A program made the position numbers and the translations under genes. From positions 1 through 50,595 of the forward strand of contig NZ_JAHVAB010000063.1 in NCBI RefSeq assembly GCF_019264445.1: a stretch of 50,595 nt of DNA. The letters run 5' to 3'. The notes beneath the pieces were generated by a model, which was not told the DNA's origin, ran no database searches, and worked only from the letters and a program-made list of their open reading frames with translations. How positions within the stretch are numbered: the stretch's first letter is position 1; each line of letters starts with the position of its first letter. Origin of the DNA: Hydrogenophaga sp. (GTDB lineage: Bacteria; Pseudomonadota; Gammaproteobacteria; Burkholderiales; Burkholderiaceae_C). Below, in pieces: positions 1-9,197 of this stretch.

Positions 1-391
1 GCACCACGGCCGCACCTGCCTGCCGGGCCATGCGCGCGAGTGCCACGTAGCGAGCCTGCCTCGCCGCGTCCTCCGGGCTCTCGCCTGGCGCGTGGCGAGC
101 CTGAACGCGCTCCGCTTCAAGCAGCACGCCGTGCTCGGCACAGAACGCTTTCGCGTGGGACTCGAACTGATCGGCCGCTGCCTGCAAGCCATGGTGCACA
201 TGCAGGGCCACCACCCTGCCCGGCCATCGCCGGTGCGCAGCCAGCAGCAAGGCCGTGGAATCGGCCCCGCCACTGAAGGCCACGGCCACGCGGTCCGGCA
301 GCACGGCGCCCGCGTCGCCCACCCCACGCGCCCACCACGCTGCCAACGCCTGATCGCAGGGATTGGCGAGTGGCTGGGCCGGGGTATTCAC
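1..391 (-). CDS. tilS: tRNA(Ile)-lysidine synthase, N-terminal part
   Basis: Partial gene running off the left edge; only about 130 N-terminal residues are present. TilS is a cytoplasmic PP-loop ATPase that attaches lysine to C34 of tRNA-Ile(CAU), so that it reads AUA instead of AUG. The PP-loop signature VAFSGGADST is visible about 30 residues in, followed by VVALHVHHGL and the segment GESPEDAARQARY, both typical of the family. The best start is a GTG at 389-391, one base after the accA stop codon, which implies translational coupling as the gene downstream of accA. The catalytic C-terminal domains lie outside the window. An alternative PP-loop enzyme is unlikely given the SGGxDS motif and the match along the whole visible stretch. 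Confidence 0.88.
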   Translation of the reverse strand, partial: MNTPAQPLANPCDQALAAWWARGVGDAGAVLPDRVAVAFSGGADSTALLLAAHRRWPGRVVALHVHHGLQAAADQFESHAKAFCAEHGVLLEAERVQARHAPGESPEDAARQARYVALARMARQAGAAVV

Positions 392-392
392 C

Positions 393-1379
393 TCAGCGTT
401 TGTCCTTGCTTTCGGCCTTGGTGTCGGTGTAGCGACCGTAGCTGTTCAGCCGCGCGTAACGGCGGTCGACCAGCTCTTTGACCTTGAGGTCTGCCACCTG
501 GCGCCAGGCGTCGCCCAGCGCGCGCTTGAGGAAGGCGGCCATCTGCTTGTGGTCTCGATGGGCACCGCCTACGGGCTCGTTGACGATCTTGTCCACCAAG
601 CCAAGTGCCTTGAGACGGTGCGCCGTGATGCCCAGGGCATCGGCGGCATCGCTGGCGCGGTCGCTGGTCTTCCAGAGGATCGAGGCACAGCCTTCGGGGC
701 TGATCACCGAATACACGGAATACTGCAGCATGAGCACCTGATCGGCCACCGCGATGGCCAGCGCACCACCCGAGCCGCCTTCACCAATGATGGTGGAGAT
801 GATCGGCACTTCAAGCTGCGCCATCTCGAAGATGTTGCGACCGATCGCCTCGGACTGACCGCGCTCTTCGGCGTCGATACCCGGATACGCACCGGGTGTG
901 TCCACGAACGTGAACACGGGCAGCTTGAACTTCTCGGCCAGCTTCATCAGCCGCAGCGCCTTGCGATAGCCCTCGGGCTTGGTCATGCCGAAGTTGCGCA
1001 GGCCACGTTCTTTCGTGTCACGGCCCTTCTGGTGGCCGAGCACCATGCAGGGCTGGCCATTGAAACGCGCCAGCCCGCCCACGATGCTCAGGTCGTCCGC
1101 GAAGTGGCGGTCGCCATGCAACTCCTGAAAGTGCGTGAAGATCTCGCGCACGTAGTCCAGCGTGTAAGGCCGATCGGCATGGCGCGCGATCTTGGTGATC
1201 TGCCACGGCGTGAGGCTGCTGTAGATGTCTTTGGTGAGCTGAAGGCTCTTGCCAGCGAGCTGTTCGATCTCTTCAGAGATGTCGACCGCCGATTCCGTCT
1301 GCACGTAGCGCAGCTCTTCAATCTTGGTTTCGAGCTCGGCAATGGGCTGCTCGAAGTCGAGAAAATTCTTTTTGGCCAA
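393..1379 (-). CDS. accA: acetyl-CoA carboxylase carboxyltransferase subunit alpha
   Basis: This 328-residue protein is the alpha subunit of the carboxyltransferase half of acetyl-CoA carboxylase. With AccD it moves the carboxyl group from carboxybiotin on AccB to acetyl-CoA, making malonyl-CoA for fatty acid synthesis in the cytoplasm. The length is close to the usual 320 residues. The N-terminal helical segment (residues 1-60, starting [17 protein letters not shown]) is typical, and the oxyanion/CoA-binding core is seen as [18 protein letters not shown] (about 158-175) and [15 protein letters not shown] (about 199-213). tilS follows with a one-base gap, so the two are probably co-transcribed. 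accD is not next to it, as is usual in proteobacteria. Nothing unusual is seen in the sequence. Confidence 0.97.
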   Translation of the reverse strand: MAKKNFLDFEQPIAELETKIEELRYVQTESAVDISEEIEQLAGKSLQLTKDIYSSLTPWQITKIARHADRPYTLDYVREIFTHFQELHGDRHFADDLSIVGGLARFNGQPCMVLGHQKGRDTKERGLRNFGMTKPEGYRKALRLMKLAEKFKLPVFTFVDTPGAYPGIDAEERGQSEAIGRNIFEMAQLEVPIISTIIGEGGSGGALAIAVADQVLMLQYSVYSVISPEGCASILWKTSDRASDAADALGITAHRLKALGLVDKIVNEPVGGAHRDHKQMAAFLKRALGDAWRQVADLKVKELVDRRYARLNSYGRYTDTKAESKDKR

Positions 1380-1421
1380 GGTGGGCTCCTTTGGTCTTGT
1401 GGCAACGACGTCCCGGTGCGA

Positions 1422-2071
1422 TCAGTAACTCACCGGCAGCGGATCGAGCGACCGCCAAATATACCAAGTCGCCACACTGCAATAGGGCGCCCAGGTATGG
1501 GCCACTTCGCGAATCTCGCTGCGGCTGACGGGCTCGCCGGAAAAGTAGGCACGACTGATGCCGTTCTGCAGGCCGATGTCGTCCAGGGGTAGTACGTTGG
1601 GCCGCATGAGGTGAAAGATCAGGAACATCTCGGCCGTCCAGCGGCCGATGCCTCGAATGGCCACCAGCTCCGCAATGATGGCTTCGTCATCCATCTCGGC
1701 CCACTGGCTCACGTGCACCTGGTCGTTGGCAAAGTGCAAGGCGAGATCCACCAGGTACTCCACCTTTCGGGCCGACAGCCCTGCGGCCCGCATGTCGTCC
1801 ACCTTCAGCTTGAGCACCTGGGCGGGCAGCATTTTCTTGGGCAATACGGCAAAGCGGTCCCACACCGACTGGGCCGCCTTCACCGAAATCTGTTGGCCGA
1901 CGATGCTGCGAGCCAGCGTGACGAATGCATCGCCACGCGACTGCAGGCATGCGCTGCCATGCTGGGGTATGAGCTTTTTCATGACCCGGTCGCGCTTCAT
2001 GAGATGGCGACAGGCCTCAGCCCAGTAGGCGGGCGCGTCTGCGCTGAGTTCCGGCATCGCGGTGGGTGCCA

Positions 2072-2072
<1 letters not shown>
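1422..2072 (-). CDS. alkA: DNA-3-methyladenine glycosylase II (HhH-GPD family)
   Basis: A 216-residue helix-hairpin-helix base-excision glycosylase. Such enzymes remove alkylated purines from DNA, leaving an abasic site. The HhH element is GIGRWTAEMF at about 141-150, followed 14-15 residues later by the conserved catalytic aspartate in LPLDDIGL (D165 by position). The segment SIVGQQISVKAA at about 56-67 is also family-typical. It is a short single-domain AlkA of the kind found in many proteobacteria; it lacks the extra N-terminal domain of Escherichia coli AlkA (282 residues). The ATG overlaps the cysS stop codon (ATGA), so it is coupled to cysS. accA follows after about 40 bases. The exact substrate range cannot be read from the sequence, and the symbol is by family resemblance. 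Confidence 0.85.
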
Positions 2073-3457
<1,385 letters not shown>

Positions 3458-3600
3458 GGGCGGCGGGAGGCGCGGAATTCAGGGCGGTGATCGGGGGTGG
3501 AAAACCGGCTCGGTCAGGCCGTGCGCTGCACCCTCCGCGCAACGGGCCTTGCGGGTGTTCCATACGGTCTGGCGCGGCCATCGGAACAAGACCCCTCAGA

Positions 3601-3606
3601 TACAAT
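3601..3606 (+). promoter_or_regulatory. possible -10 box of the TPR/L,D-transpeptidase operon
   Basis: TACAAT lies about 110 bases before the chosen ATG at 3716, in the gap between divergent cysS and the TPR gene. It matches the sigma70 -10 box in five of six positions, but there is no good TTGACA-like element 16-18 bases upstream. It is therefore only a weak suggestion. The rest of the 3458-3715 gap shows no other clear signal. Confidence 0.3.
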
Positions 3607-3715
3607 CCGCCAGTATATCCAGCCCGGTGGCGCGCCCCAGCACGCCTCCAGGCATTCGATCAACGTCTCACTGGCCCCATCCCTTGCGGATGCCCAGGCT
3701 TGCTTCCGAGGTCCC

Positions 3716-4774
3716 ATGCAACACCCCGCGAAATCACAGCCCAGCCAAAGCGGCCTCACGCCTCACCTGCGTCGGCTCGCGCTGGCCACGCTCACCGCAG
3801 CCAGCCTGGGCATGCCCATGGCCTGGGCGCAAGGCGACGAATATGCCGACGTCAACCGGCTGGTGCGTGCGGGTCAGTTGGGCGAGGCCATGGCCAAGGC
3901 CGACCAGTACCTGACCGCCAAGCCGCGTGACCCTCAAATGCGGTTCCTCAAGGGCGTGATCCAGACCGAGAGCGGCAAGGCCACCGAGGCCATCGGCACC
4001 TTCGCCAAGCTCACCGAAGACTTCCCCGAACTGCCCGAGCCCTACAACAACCTCGCGGTGCTCTATGCCAGCCAGAGCCAGTTCGACAAGGCGCGCGCCG
4101 CCCTCGAAATGGCGATTCGCACCAACCCCAGCTATGCCACGGCGCACGAGAATCTCGGCGACGTATACGCCAAGCTCGCCAGCCAGGCCTACAGCAAGGC
4201 GCTGCAGCTCGATGGCAGCAACCAGGGCGTGCCCCCCAAGCTCAGCCTGATCCGCAACCTGTTTGCGGCCGACACGCGGGGCGCGCGCACCAGCACCTCG
4301 GTCGCGGCCGCCCCGGCGCCGGCAGCTGCACCGGTGCCAGCCGCTGCGCCAGCGCCGAAGCCGCCTGCCGCTGCCGCCGCACCCGTGGCACCACCGCCGG
4401 CCTCCGCACCCGCTGCGCCCGCCGCCAGCGGCGATGCCCAACGCGAGGCCGAAGCCGCGGTGAACGCGTGGGCGCGTGCGTGGGCCTCGAAAAATGTCGC
4501 CAGCTACCTCGGGTCTTATGGCCCGGCCTTCACACCCCCGGGCGGCATGAGCCGCGCTGCATGGGAAGCGGAGCGCCGCTCGCGCATCGAGCCCCGTTCG
4601 CGCATCGGGGTCGACGTGAGCGACCTCAACATCACCGTCAATGGCGACCGCGCCACCGCGCGCTTCCGTCAGGACTACACCTCCGACACCTTGAACGTCA
4701 CGAGCCGCAAGACGCTGGAGCTGGTCAAAAGCGGCGGCCGCTGGCTGATCGTTCGGGAATCCACGGGCTCTTGA
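3716..4774 (+). CDS. exported TPR protein with C-terminal NTF2/SnoaL-like domain
   Basis: A 352-residue protein with a Sec signal peptide (about residues 19-38, ending MAWAQG), so it is likely periplasmic. Residues about 40-190 form tetratricopeptide repeats; the signatures PYNNLAVLYASQSQFDKAR and AHENLGDVYAKLA are clear. A linker of alanine and proline (about 195-240) leads to a C-terminal domain of about 105 residues resembling the SnoaL/NTF2-like domain that also ends the next gene product (compare ESGGRWLIVRES-like and RWTIFFEGTI endings). The start at 3716 is chosen because it places the signal peptide at the N-terminus; an upstream in-frame ATG at 3497 would add 73 non-conserved residues. 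Its stop overlaps the next ATG (TGATG), indicating coupling. A role in assembling or guiding the L,D-transpeptidase is inference. Confidence 0.8.
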   Translation: MQHPAKSQPSQSGLTPHLRRLALATLTAASLGMPMAWAQGDEYADVNRLVRAGQLGEAMAKADQYLTAKPRDPQMRFLKGVIQTESGKATEAIGTFAKLTEDFPELPEPYNNLAVLYASQSQFDKARAALEMAIRTNPSYATAHENLGDVYAKLASQAYSKALQLDGSNQGVPPKLSLIRNLFAADTRGARTSTSVAAAPAPAAAPVPAAAPAPKPPAAAAAPVAPPPASAPAAPAASGDAQREAEAAVNAWARAWASKNVASYLGSYGPAFTPPGGMSRAAWEAERRSRIEPRSRIGVDVSDLNITVNGDRATARFRQDYTSDTLNVTSRKTLELVKSGGRWLIVRESTGS

Positions 4775-6258
4775 TGGCCAGTCGGCGGTTCGCGCAACGG
4801 GGCCATGCCAGCCTCTCGACCGAGCTGCTCAGACCGGGGCGAGGCTACGGTTCACAGGCTTCCAGACGCTGGCCTCGTGCCGCATGGGCCGCAGGCATCC
4901 TGGCCGTCCTGGTGGTGGCAGCCGCCTTGCTGCACAGGCCGGCGTCCGAACGCGACGCGCCGGCATCGGCGACCCCGCCGCGCGAAGCACCCACATCGCT
5001 CCTCGACACCGCTGTGGCCCGCGTGCAGGAGGCCGCCCAAAGCCTGGCGGGACCGCCACCCTCAGGGCTGGAGCCAGTCACCCTCAGCGGCCAGCGGCTC
5101 GAACAAACCAAGCCCATGATGGGGCGAGCGGAAGCCCGTCTCATCGAGATCTACCAGCTCATTGGCGATGCACAGCACCGCGAGGCCCTGAAGCTCGCCG
5201 AGTCGCTGGTGCGAGACCACCCGAACTTCCAGCTGGCGCAACTCGTGCTCGGCGATCTGCTGACCCTCCAGACACGCCCCGTGCGCCTGCTGGGCGACGT
5301 ACCGGATACCAAGGCGATGGCCGCCTCTGCGCAGCTCAGCGCCTTGCGGGAGGAGTCGCGCCGCCGCCTGCTGGCCCTGACCGAGCGGCCGCCCGAAGGC
5401 AGCGTGCCCACGCAGTTCCTCACCCTCTCGCCCCAGAGCCGCCACGCCATCGCCATCGACGCCTCCCGCTCGCGCCTGTATTTGTTTGAAAACCTCACCG
5501 CGGCGCGCAACGGCACTGAGACGGGTCGTACACCACGCCTCAAACTCCTTGGTGACTTCTACATTTCGGTCGGCCTGTCGGGCATCGAGAAGTCTGTTGA
5601 AGGCGACAAGCGCACCCCTTTGGGCGTGTACTACATCACCAGCACGCTCAATCCGGCCGATCTGCCCGACCTCTACGGCGTGGGTGCCCTGCCCATCAAC
5701 TACCCCAACCCGCTCGATGTGCAGCGCGGCAAGACAGGCAGCGGCATCTGGCTGCACGGCACGCCCAGCGAGCAGTTCGTGCGCGCGCCGCAGGCGTCCG
5801 ACGGTTGCGTGGTGCTGTCCAACCCCGACCTGCAGCGCCTGCTCTCCACCGTGCAGATTCGCACCACGCCGGTGGTGATCGCGCCCTCGCTGCAGTGGGT
5901 CAAGCCCGACGCACTCGCAGGCGACCTGACACAGTTCGAGGAAGTGCTGGCCTCCTGGCGCCGCACCCGCAGTACCGGCAACCTGGACGAACTCAAGTCG
6001 TTTTACTCGCAGCGCTTCATGAGCCAGGGGCGGGATCTGGCCCAGTGGTGGCCCCGTGTGGAAACCGAGCTGCGCGCGAACGGCTCGCGCGAGCTGCAGA
6101 TGAAAGACCTCTCGGTCCTGCGCTGGCGCGACCAGGAGGACACCATGGTGGTCACCTTTGGCGAGGTGGCCGCCGGCCAGAGCCGGGGTGTGACCAAGCG
6201 CCAGTACTGGGTGCGCGAACAAGACCGCTGGACCATCTTTTTTGAAGGAACGATCTGA
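4774..6258 (+). CDS. L,D-transpeptidase (YkuD domain) with C-terminal NTF2-like domain
   Basis: A 494-residue envelope protein. Residues about 30-52 are a hydrophobic signal anchor. The YkuD domain lies at about 225-375 and carries the catalytic signature: H328 in WLHGTP and C345 in SDGCVVLSNPDL. YkuD enzymes form 3-3 crosslinks in peptidoglycan or attach proteins to it, using a cysteine nucleophile, and resist most beta-lactams. The last 110 residues (from about LASWRRTRSTG) form an NTF2/SnoaL-like domain like that of L,D-transpeptidases of the Cds6 type. The start ATG at 4774 overlaps the stop of the TPR gene, and its own stop overlaps the ATG of the exported cyclophilin gene, so three envelope proteins are translated as a coupled set. 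The exact crosslinking target is not determinable here. Confidence 0.87.
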   Translation: MASRRFAQRGHASLSTELLRPGRGYGSQASRRWPRAAWAAGILAVLVVAAALLHRPASERDAPASATPPREAPTSLLDTAVARVQEAAQSLAGPPPSGLEPVTLSGQRLEQTKPMMGRAEARLIEIYQLIGDAQHREALKLAESLVRDHPNFQLAQLVLGDLLTLQTRPVRLLGDVPDTKAMAASAQLSALREESRRRLLALTERPPEGSVPTQFLTLSPQSRHAIAIDASRSRLYLFENLTAARNGTETGRTPRLKLLGDFYISVGLSGIEKSVEGDKRTPLGVYYITSTLNPADLPDLYGVGALPINYPNPLDVQRGKTGSGIWLHGTPSEQFVRAPQASDGCVVLSNPDLQRLLSTVQIRTTPVVIAPSLQWVKPDALAGDLTQFEEVLASWRRTRSTGNLDELKSFYSQRFMSQGRDLAQWWPRVETELRANGSRELQMKDLSVLRWRDQEDTMVVTFGEVAAGQSRGVTKRQYWVREQDRWTIFFEGTI

Positions 6259-6959
6259 TGAAACTGTCCCTCCACCCCCTGCGGCGCCGTGCGGCCGTCA
6301 TGGCCATTGCCCTGGCCACCGGCGCAGCCTGGCTGCCGATGACGGCCGGTGCGCAAACCACGGCACCGCGCGTGAAGCTCAGCACCTCGATGGGCGACAT
6401 CGTGATCGAGCTCTACCCCGACAAGGCGCCCAAGACGGTGGAGAACTTCCTGCAGTACGTGCGCGACAAGCACTACGACGGCACGGTGTTCCACCGCGTG
6501 ATCAGCAACTTCATGGTGCAGGGCGGTGGCTTCGATCAGAGCTACACGCAAAAACCCACGCGCCCGCCCGTCCCCCATGAAGGCCAGGCGGCCATCGCCC
6601 AGGGCGGGCCGCGCAACGTGGTCGGCACGGTGGCCATGGCCCGCACCAACGACCCCAACTCCGCCTCGTCGCAGTTCTTCATCAACGTCAAGGACAACGC
6701 CTTCCTGGACCCCACACCCATTCCGCCCGGCGACCCCGTGCCGCAGTTCGAGTACCGTGGCAAGGTGTACAAGGACGTGCCGCGCGCCAGCCTGCTCAAT
6801 GCCGGCGAACTCTACGGCTACACCGTGTTCGGCAAGGTCGTCTCCGGCATGGACGTGGTCAACAAGATCAAGGACACGCCCACCGGCGCTGGCGGCCCGT
6901 TCCCCACCGACGTGCCCAGAACCCCCATCACCATCCTCAAAGCCACCCTGGAGAAATAA
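6258..6959 (+). CDS. ppiA: exported peptidyl-prolyl cis-trans isomerase, cyclophilin type
   Basis: A 233-residue cyclophilin with a Sec signal peptide (about 1-31, ending AGAQ), so the mature enzyme is periplasmic and speeds proline isomerisation during folding of exported proteins. The cyclophilin core begins [20 protein letters not shown]. The motif [15 protein letters not shown] contains the catalytic arginine and the FMxQGG core, and [15 protein letters not shown] is the second conserved active-site strand. The protein is longer than Escherichia coli PpiA because of an insert around [18 protein letters not shown] (about 153-170). It overlaps the L,D-transpeptidase stop by one base (TGATG) and is followed two bases later by a cytoplasmic paralogue. 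The symbol is by location and family, not proven orthology. Confidence 0.92.
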   Translation: MKLSLHPLRRRAAVMAIALATGAAWLPMTAGAQTTAPRVKLSTSMGDIVIELYPDKAPKTVENFLQYVRDKHYDGTVFHRVISNFMVQGGGFDQSYTQKPTRPPVPHEGQAAIAQGGPRNVVGTVAMARTNDPNSASSQFFINVKDNAFLDPTPIPPGDPVPQFEYRGKVYKDVPRASLLNAGELYGYTVFGKVVSGMDVVNKIKDTPTGAGGPFPTDVPRTPITILKATLEK

Positions 6960-6961
6960 AC

Positions 6962-7468
6962 ATGGCCAACCCGAAAGTCGAACTGCACATCACCGGTCAC
7001 GGCGTCATCACGCTCGAGCTGGACGCTGAAAAAGCCCCCGCATCCACCGCCAACTTCCTCGCCTACGTGAACAAGGGCCACTACAACAACACCGTGTTCC
7101 ACCGCGTGATCCCCGGCTTCATGGTGCAAGGCGGCGGCTTCGAGCCTGGCATGAACCAGAAGCCCACCGACGCACCCATCACCAACGAAGCCAACAACGG
7201 CCTGAAGAACGACACCTACACCGTGGCCATGGCGCGCACCAGCGACCCACACTCCGCCACCGCGCAGTTCTTCATCAACGTCGCCAACAACGGCTTCCTC
7301 AACCACACGGCGCCCAGCGCACAAGGCTGGGGCTATGCCGTGTTCGGCAAAGTGGTGTCGGGCAGCGAGATCGTCAAGAAGATCGAAGGCCTGCCCACCG
7401 GCCGCAAGGGCTTCCATGACGACGTGCCCAAGGACGACGTCGTGATTGAAAAAGCCGTCGCGATCTGA
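6962..7468 (+). CDS. ppiB: cytoplasmic peptidyl-prolyl cis-trans isomerase
   Basis: A 168-residue cyclophilin without a signal peptide, the standard size of cytoplasmic PpiB. It starts [20 protein letters not shown] and carries the active-site motif [18 protein letters not shown] and the strand [14 protein letters not shown]. It catalyses cis-trans isomerisation of peptidyl-prolyl bonds in the cytosol. It lies two bases after the exported paralogue and is clearly related to it, consistent with an old tandem duplication in which one copy gained or lost a signal peptide. lpxH follows after a short gap. Confidence 0.94.
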   Translation: MANPKVELHITGHGVITLELDAEKAPASTANFLAYVNKGHYNNTVFHRVIPGFMVQGGGFEPGMNQKPTDAPITNEANNGLKNDTYTVAMARTSDPHSATAQFFINVANNGFLNHTAPSAQGWGYAVFGKVVSGSEIVKKIEGLPTGRKGFHDDVPKDDVVIEKAVAI

Positions 7469-7495
7469 TGCATGGGGCGCCCCGCCCCGATCTGC

Positions 7496-8314
7496 ATGAC
7501 CGACACCCCAATCGACCGCTTCGCCGAATGCATCGCTCCCGCGGGCTGGCAAGCGGTCGATTTCATTTCCGATCTGCACTTGCAGGCGAGCGAGCCCGAC
7601 ACGTTCGGCGCATGGCTGGACTACCTGCAACGGCCATCCAGCGAACGCGCCGATGCGCTGTTCATCCTGGGTGATCTTTTCGAGGTGTGGGTGGGCGACG
7701 ATGTGCTGGGCGCACGCGCGCACACCTCCACCGACCACGCCTTCTGGCGCGCCTGCGCACAAGCCCTGCGCGCCTACAGCGACCACGCTCCGGTGTACTT
7801 CATGGCGGGCAACCGGGACTTCCTGGTCGGGCCCGCCGCGCTGGACGCCTGTGGCATGCAGCGGCTGAGCGACCCCAGCGTGCTGGTGCTCAACGGCCAG
7901 CGCTGGTTGCTCAGCCATGGCGACGCCCTCTGCCTGGCCGACACGGACTACATGCGATTCCGATCGCAAGTGCGCGACCCCGCCTGGCAACACGAATTCC
8001 TTGCGCAACCGCTGCCGCAACGCGAGGCCCTTGCGCGCGACTTGCGTGCGCAGAGCGAAGCGCGCAAACGCAGCACGGGCAAAGACCCCAGCCTGTGGGC
8101 CGACGTGGACACCAGCGCAGCGCGCGCCTGGCTGCGACACGCCAACGCGCCCACGCTCATCCATGGTCATACGCACCGCCCCGCCACCCACGCGCTGGGC
8201 GACGGTTTGCAACGCGTCGTGCTCAGCGACTGGGATGCGAACGCGCAGCCGGCGCGCGCCGAAGTGCTCCGGCTGGACGCTCGCGGCGTGCACCGCTTGC
8301 CCCTGGCGCGCTGA
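7496..8314 (+). CDS. lpxH: UDP-2,3-diacylglucosamine diphosphatase
   Basis: LpxH hydrolyses UDP-2,3-diacylglucosamine to lipid X on the cytoplasmic face of the inner membrane, the fourth step of lipid A synthesis. All calcineurin-like metal motifs are present: DFISDLHL, ILGDLFEVWVGDD, MAGNRDFL, LSHGDALCLAD and LIHGHTHRPA. The predicted length is 272 residues from the ATG at 7496 (MTDTPID), against about 240 in Escherichia coli. An in-frame ATG at 7472 would add eight residues; neither has a clear ribosome binding site, so the start is uncertain. It follows ppiB closely, an arrangement also found in other Burkholderiales. An lpxH/ppiB pairing supports the assignment. Confidence 0.93.
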   Translation: MTDTPIDRFAECIAPAGWQAVDFISDLHLQASEPDTFGAWLDYLQRPSSERADALFILGDLFEVWVGDDVLGARAHTSTDHAFWRACAQALRAYSDHAPVYFMAGNRDFLVGPAALDACGMQRLSDPSVLVLNGQRWLLSHGDALCLADTDYMRFRSQVRDPAWQHEFLAQPLPQREALARDLRAQSEARKRSTGKDPSLWADVDTSAARAWLRHANAPTLIHGHTHRPATHALGDGLQRVVLSDWDANAQPARAEVLRLDARGVHRLPLAR

Positions 8315-8323
8315 GCCCTGCCC

Positions 8324-9181
8324 ATGATCGACCTGCTCCAACGCTGGCTGCCGCGCGCGCTGCGCCGGCCCACGCCCCTCCCCGACGCGCTGTGGCGCAC
8401 GACGATCGCCCAACACCCGTTTCTGGCGGCGCTCGACGAAGACGACCAACAGCGCCTGCGCCTGCTGTGCACCCACTTCCTGCTGGAGAAAGAGTTCCAC
8501 GGCGCCAACGGGCAAGCGGTGACCGACGCCATGGCATTGGCCATTGCCGCGCAAGCCTGCCTGCCCCTGCTGCACATGCACGGCGTGTCGGGCGAGCCTG
8601 TGCGCGACCCTCTGAAGCTGCTGGACTGGTATGGCGACTTTGTCGGCATCGTCGTGCAACCGGGCGCTGTGGTGGCGCGGCGCAAGACGACCGATGGCGC
8701 CGGCGTGGTTCACCACTACGACGAGGTGCTGGCCGGCGAAGCCATGGACCGCGGCCCCCTCATGCTCAGCTGGGAAGACGTGGCCCAGGCGGGCCAGTGG
8801 GCAGAACGCGGCCACAACGTGGTGATCCACGAGTTCGTGCACAAGCTGGACATGCACGACATGTCGATGGGAGAAGCGCCGGATGGCGCCCCACCCTTGC
8901 CCACCGGGTTCCTGGGCACGCGTCACCCGGCGCAGGCCCGCGCGCGCTGGCGGCAGACCATGCAGGCGAGCTACGACCGTTTCCGCGAGGCTGTGGCCAT
9001 GGCCGAACGTTTCGGTGGCGAGCAACCCTGGCTGGACGACTACGCGGCGAAGGACGCCGCCGAATTTTTCGCCGTGACGTGCGAGGCCTACTTCGTCAAC
9101 CGCGCGCGCTTCGAAGCCGAGTTTGCCGAGCTGATCCCGCTGTACGACGGCTTCTTCCATCCAGGCCGCGCCACGCGCTGA
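8324..9181 (+). CDS. MtfA-like zinc-dependent peptidase
   Basis: A 285-residue cytoplasmic protein of the M90/MtfA family. The zinc-binding helix HEFVH is at residues 169-173 (VVIHEFVHKLDMHD), and the distal acidic segment DAAEFFAVTCEAYF (about 243-257) matches the third-ligand region. The N-terminal part (HPFLAALDEDDQQRLRLL and LLEKEFHGANG) is also typical of the family. In Escherichia coli MtfA is an aminopeptidase that interacts with the glucose repressor Mlc; whether it does so here is unknown. It starts nine bases after lpxH and ends the plus-strand run, 16 bases before the convergent DUF349 gene. A seven-base inverted repeat (GCGCTGA/TCAGCGC) spans the two stops but has no T-tract. Confidence 0.85.
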   Translation: MIDLLQRWLPRALRRPTPLPDALWRTTIAQHPFLAALDEDDQQRLRLLCTHFLLEKEFHGANGQAVTDAMALAIAAQACLPLLHMHGVSGEPVRDPLKLLDWYGDFVGIVVQPGAVVARRKTTDGAGVVHHYDEVLAGEAMDRGPLMLSWEDVAQAGQWAERGHNVVIHEFVHKLDMHDMSMGEAPDGAPPLPTGFLGTRHPAQARARWRQTMQASYDRFREAVAMAERFGGEQPWLDDYAAKDAAEFFAVTCEAYFVNRARFEAEFAELIPLYDGFFHPGRATR

Positions 9182-9197
9182 GGCGCGCGGGCGGGCA

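Noticed and set aside
363..1592. Long open frames antisense to accA and to other genes such as dnaE and the DUF349 gene
   Set aside because: They result from high GC content. The opposite strand encodes proteins with clear family motifs, and these frames show none.
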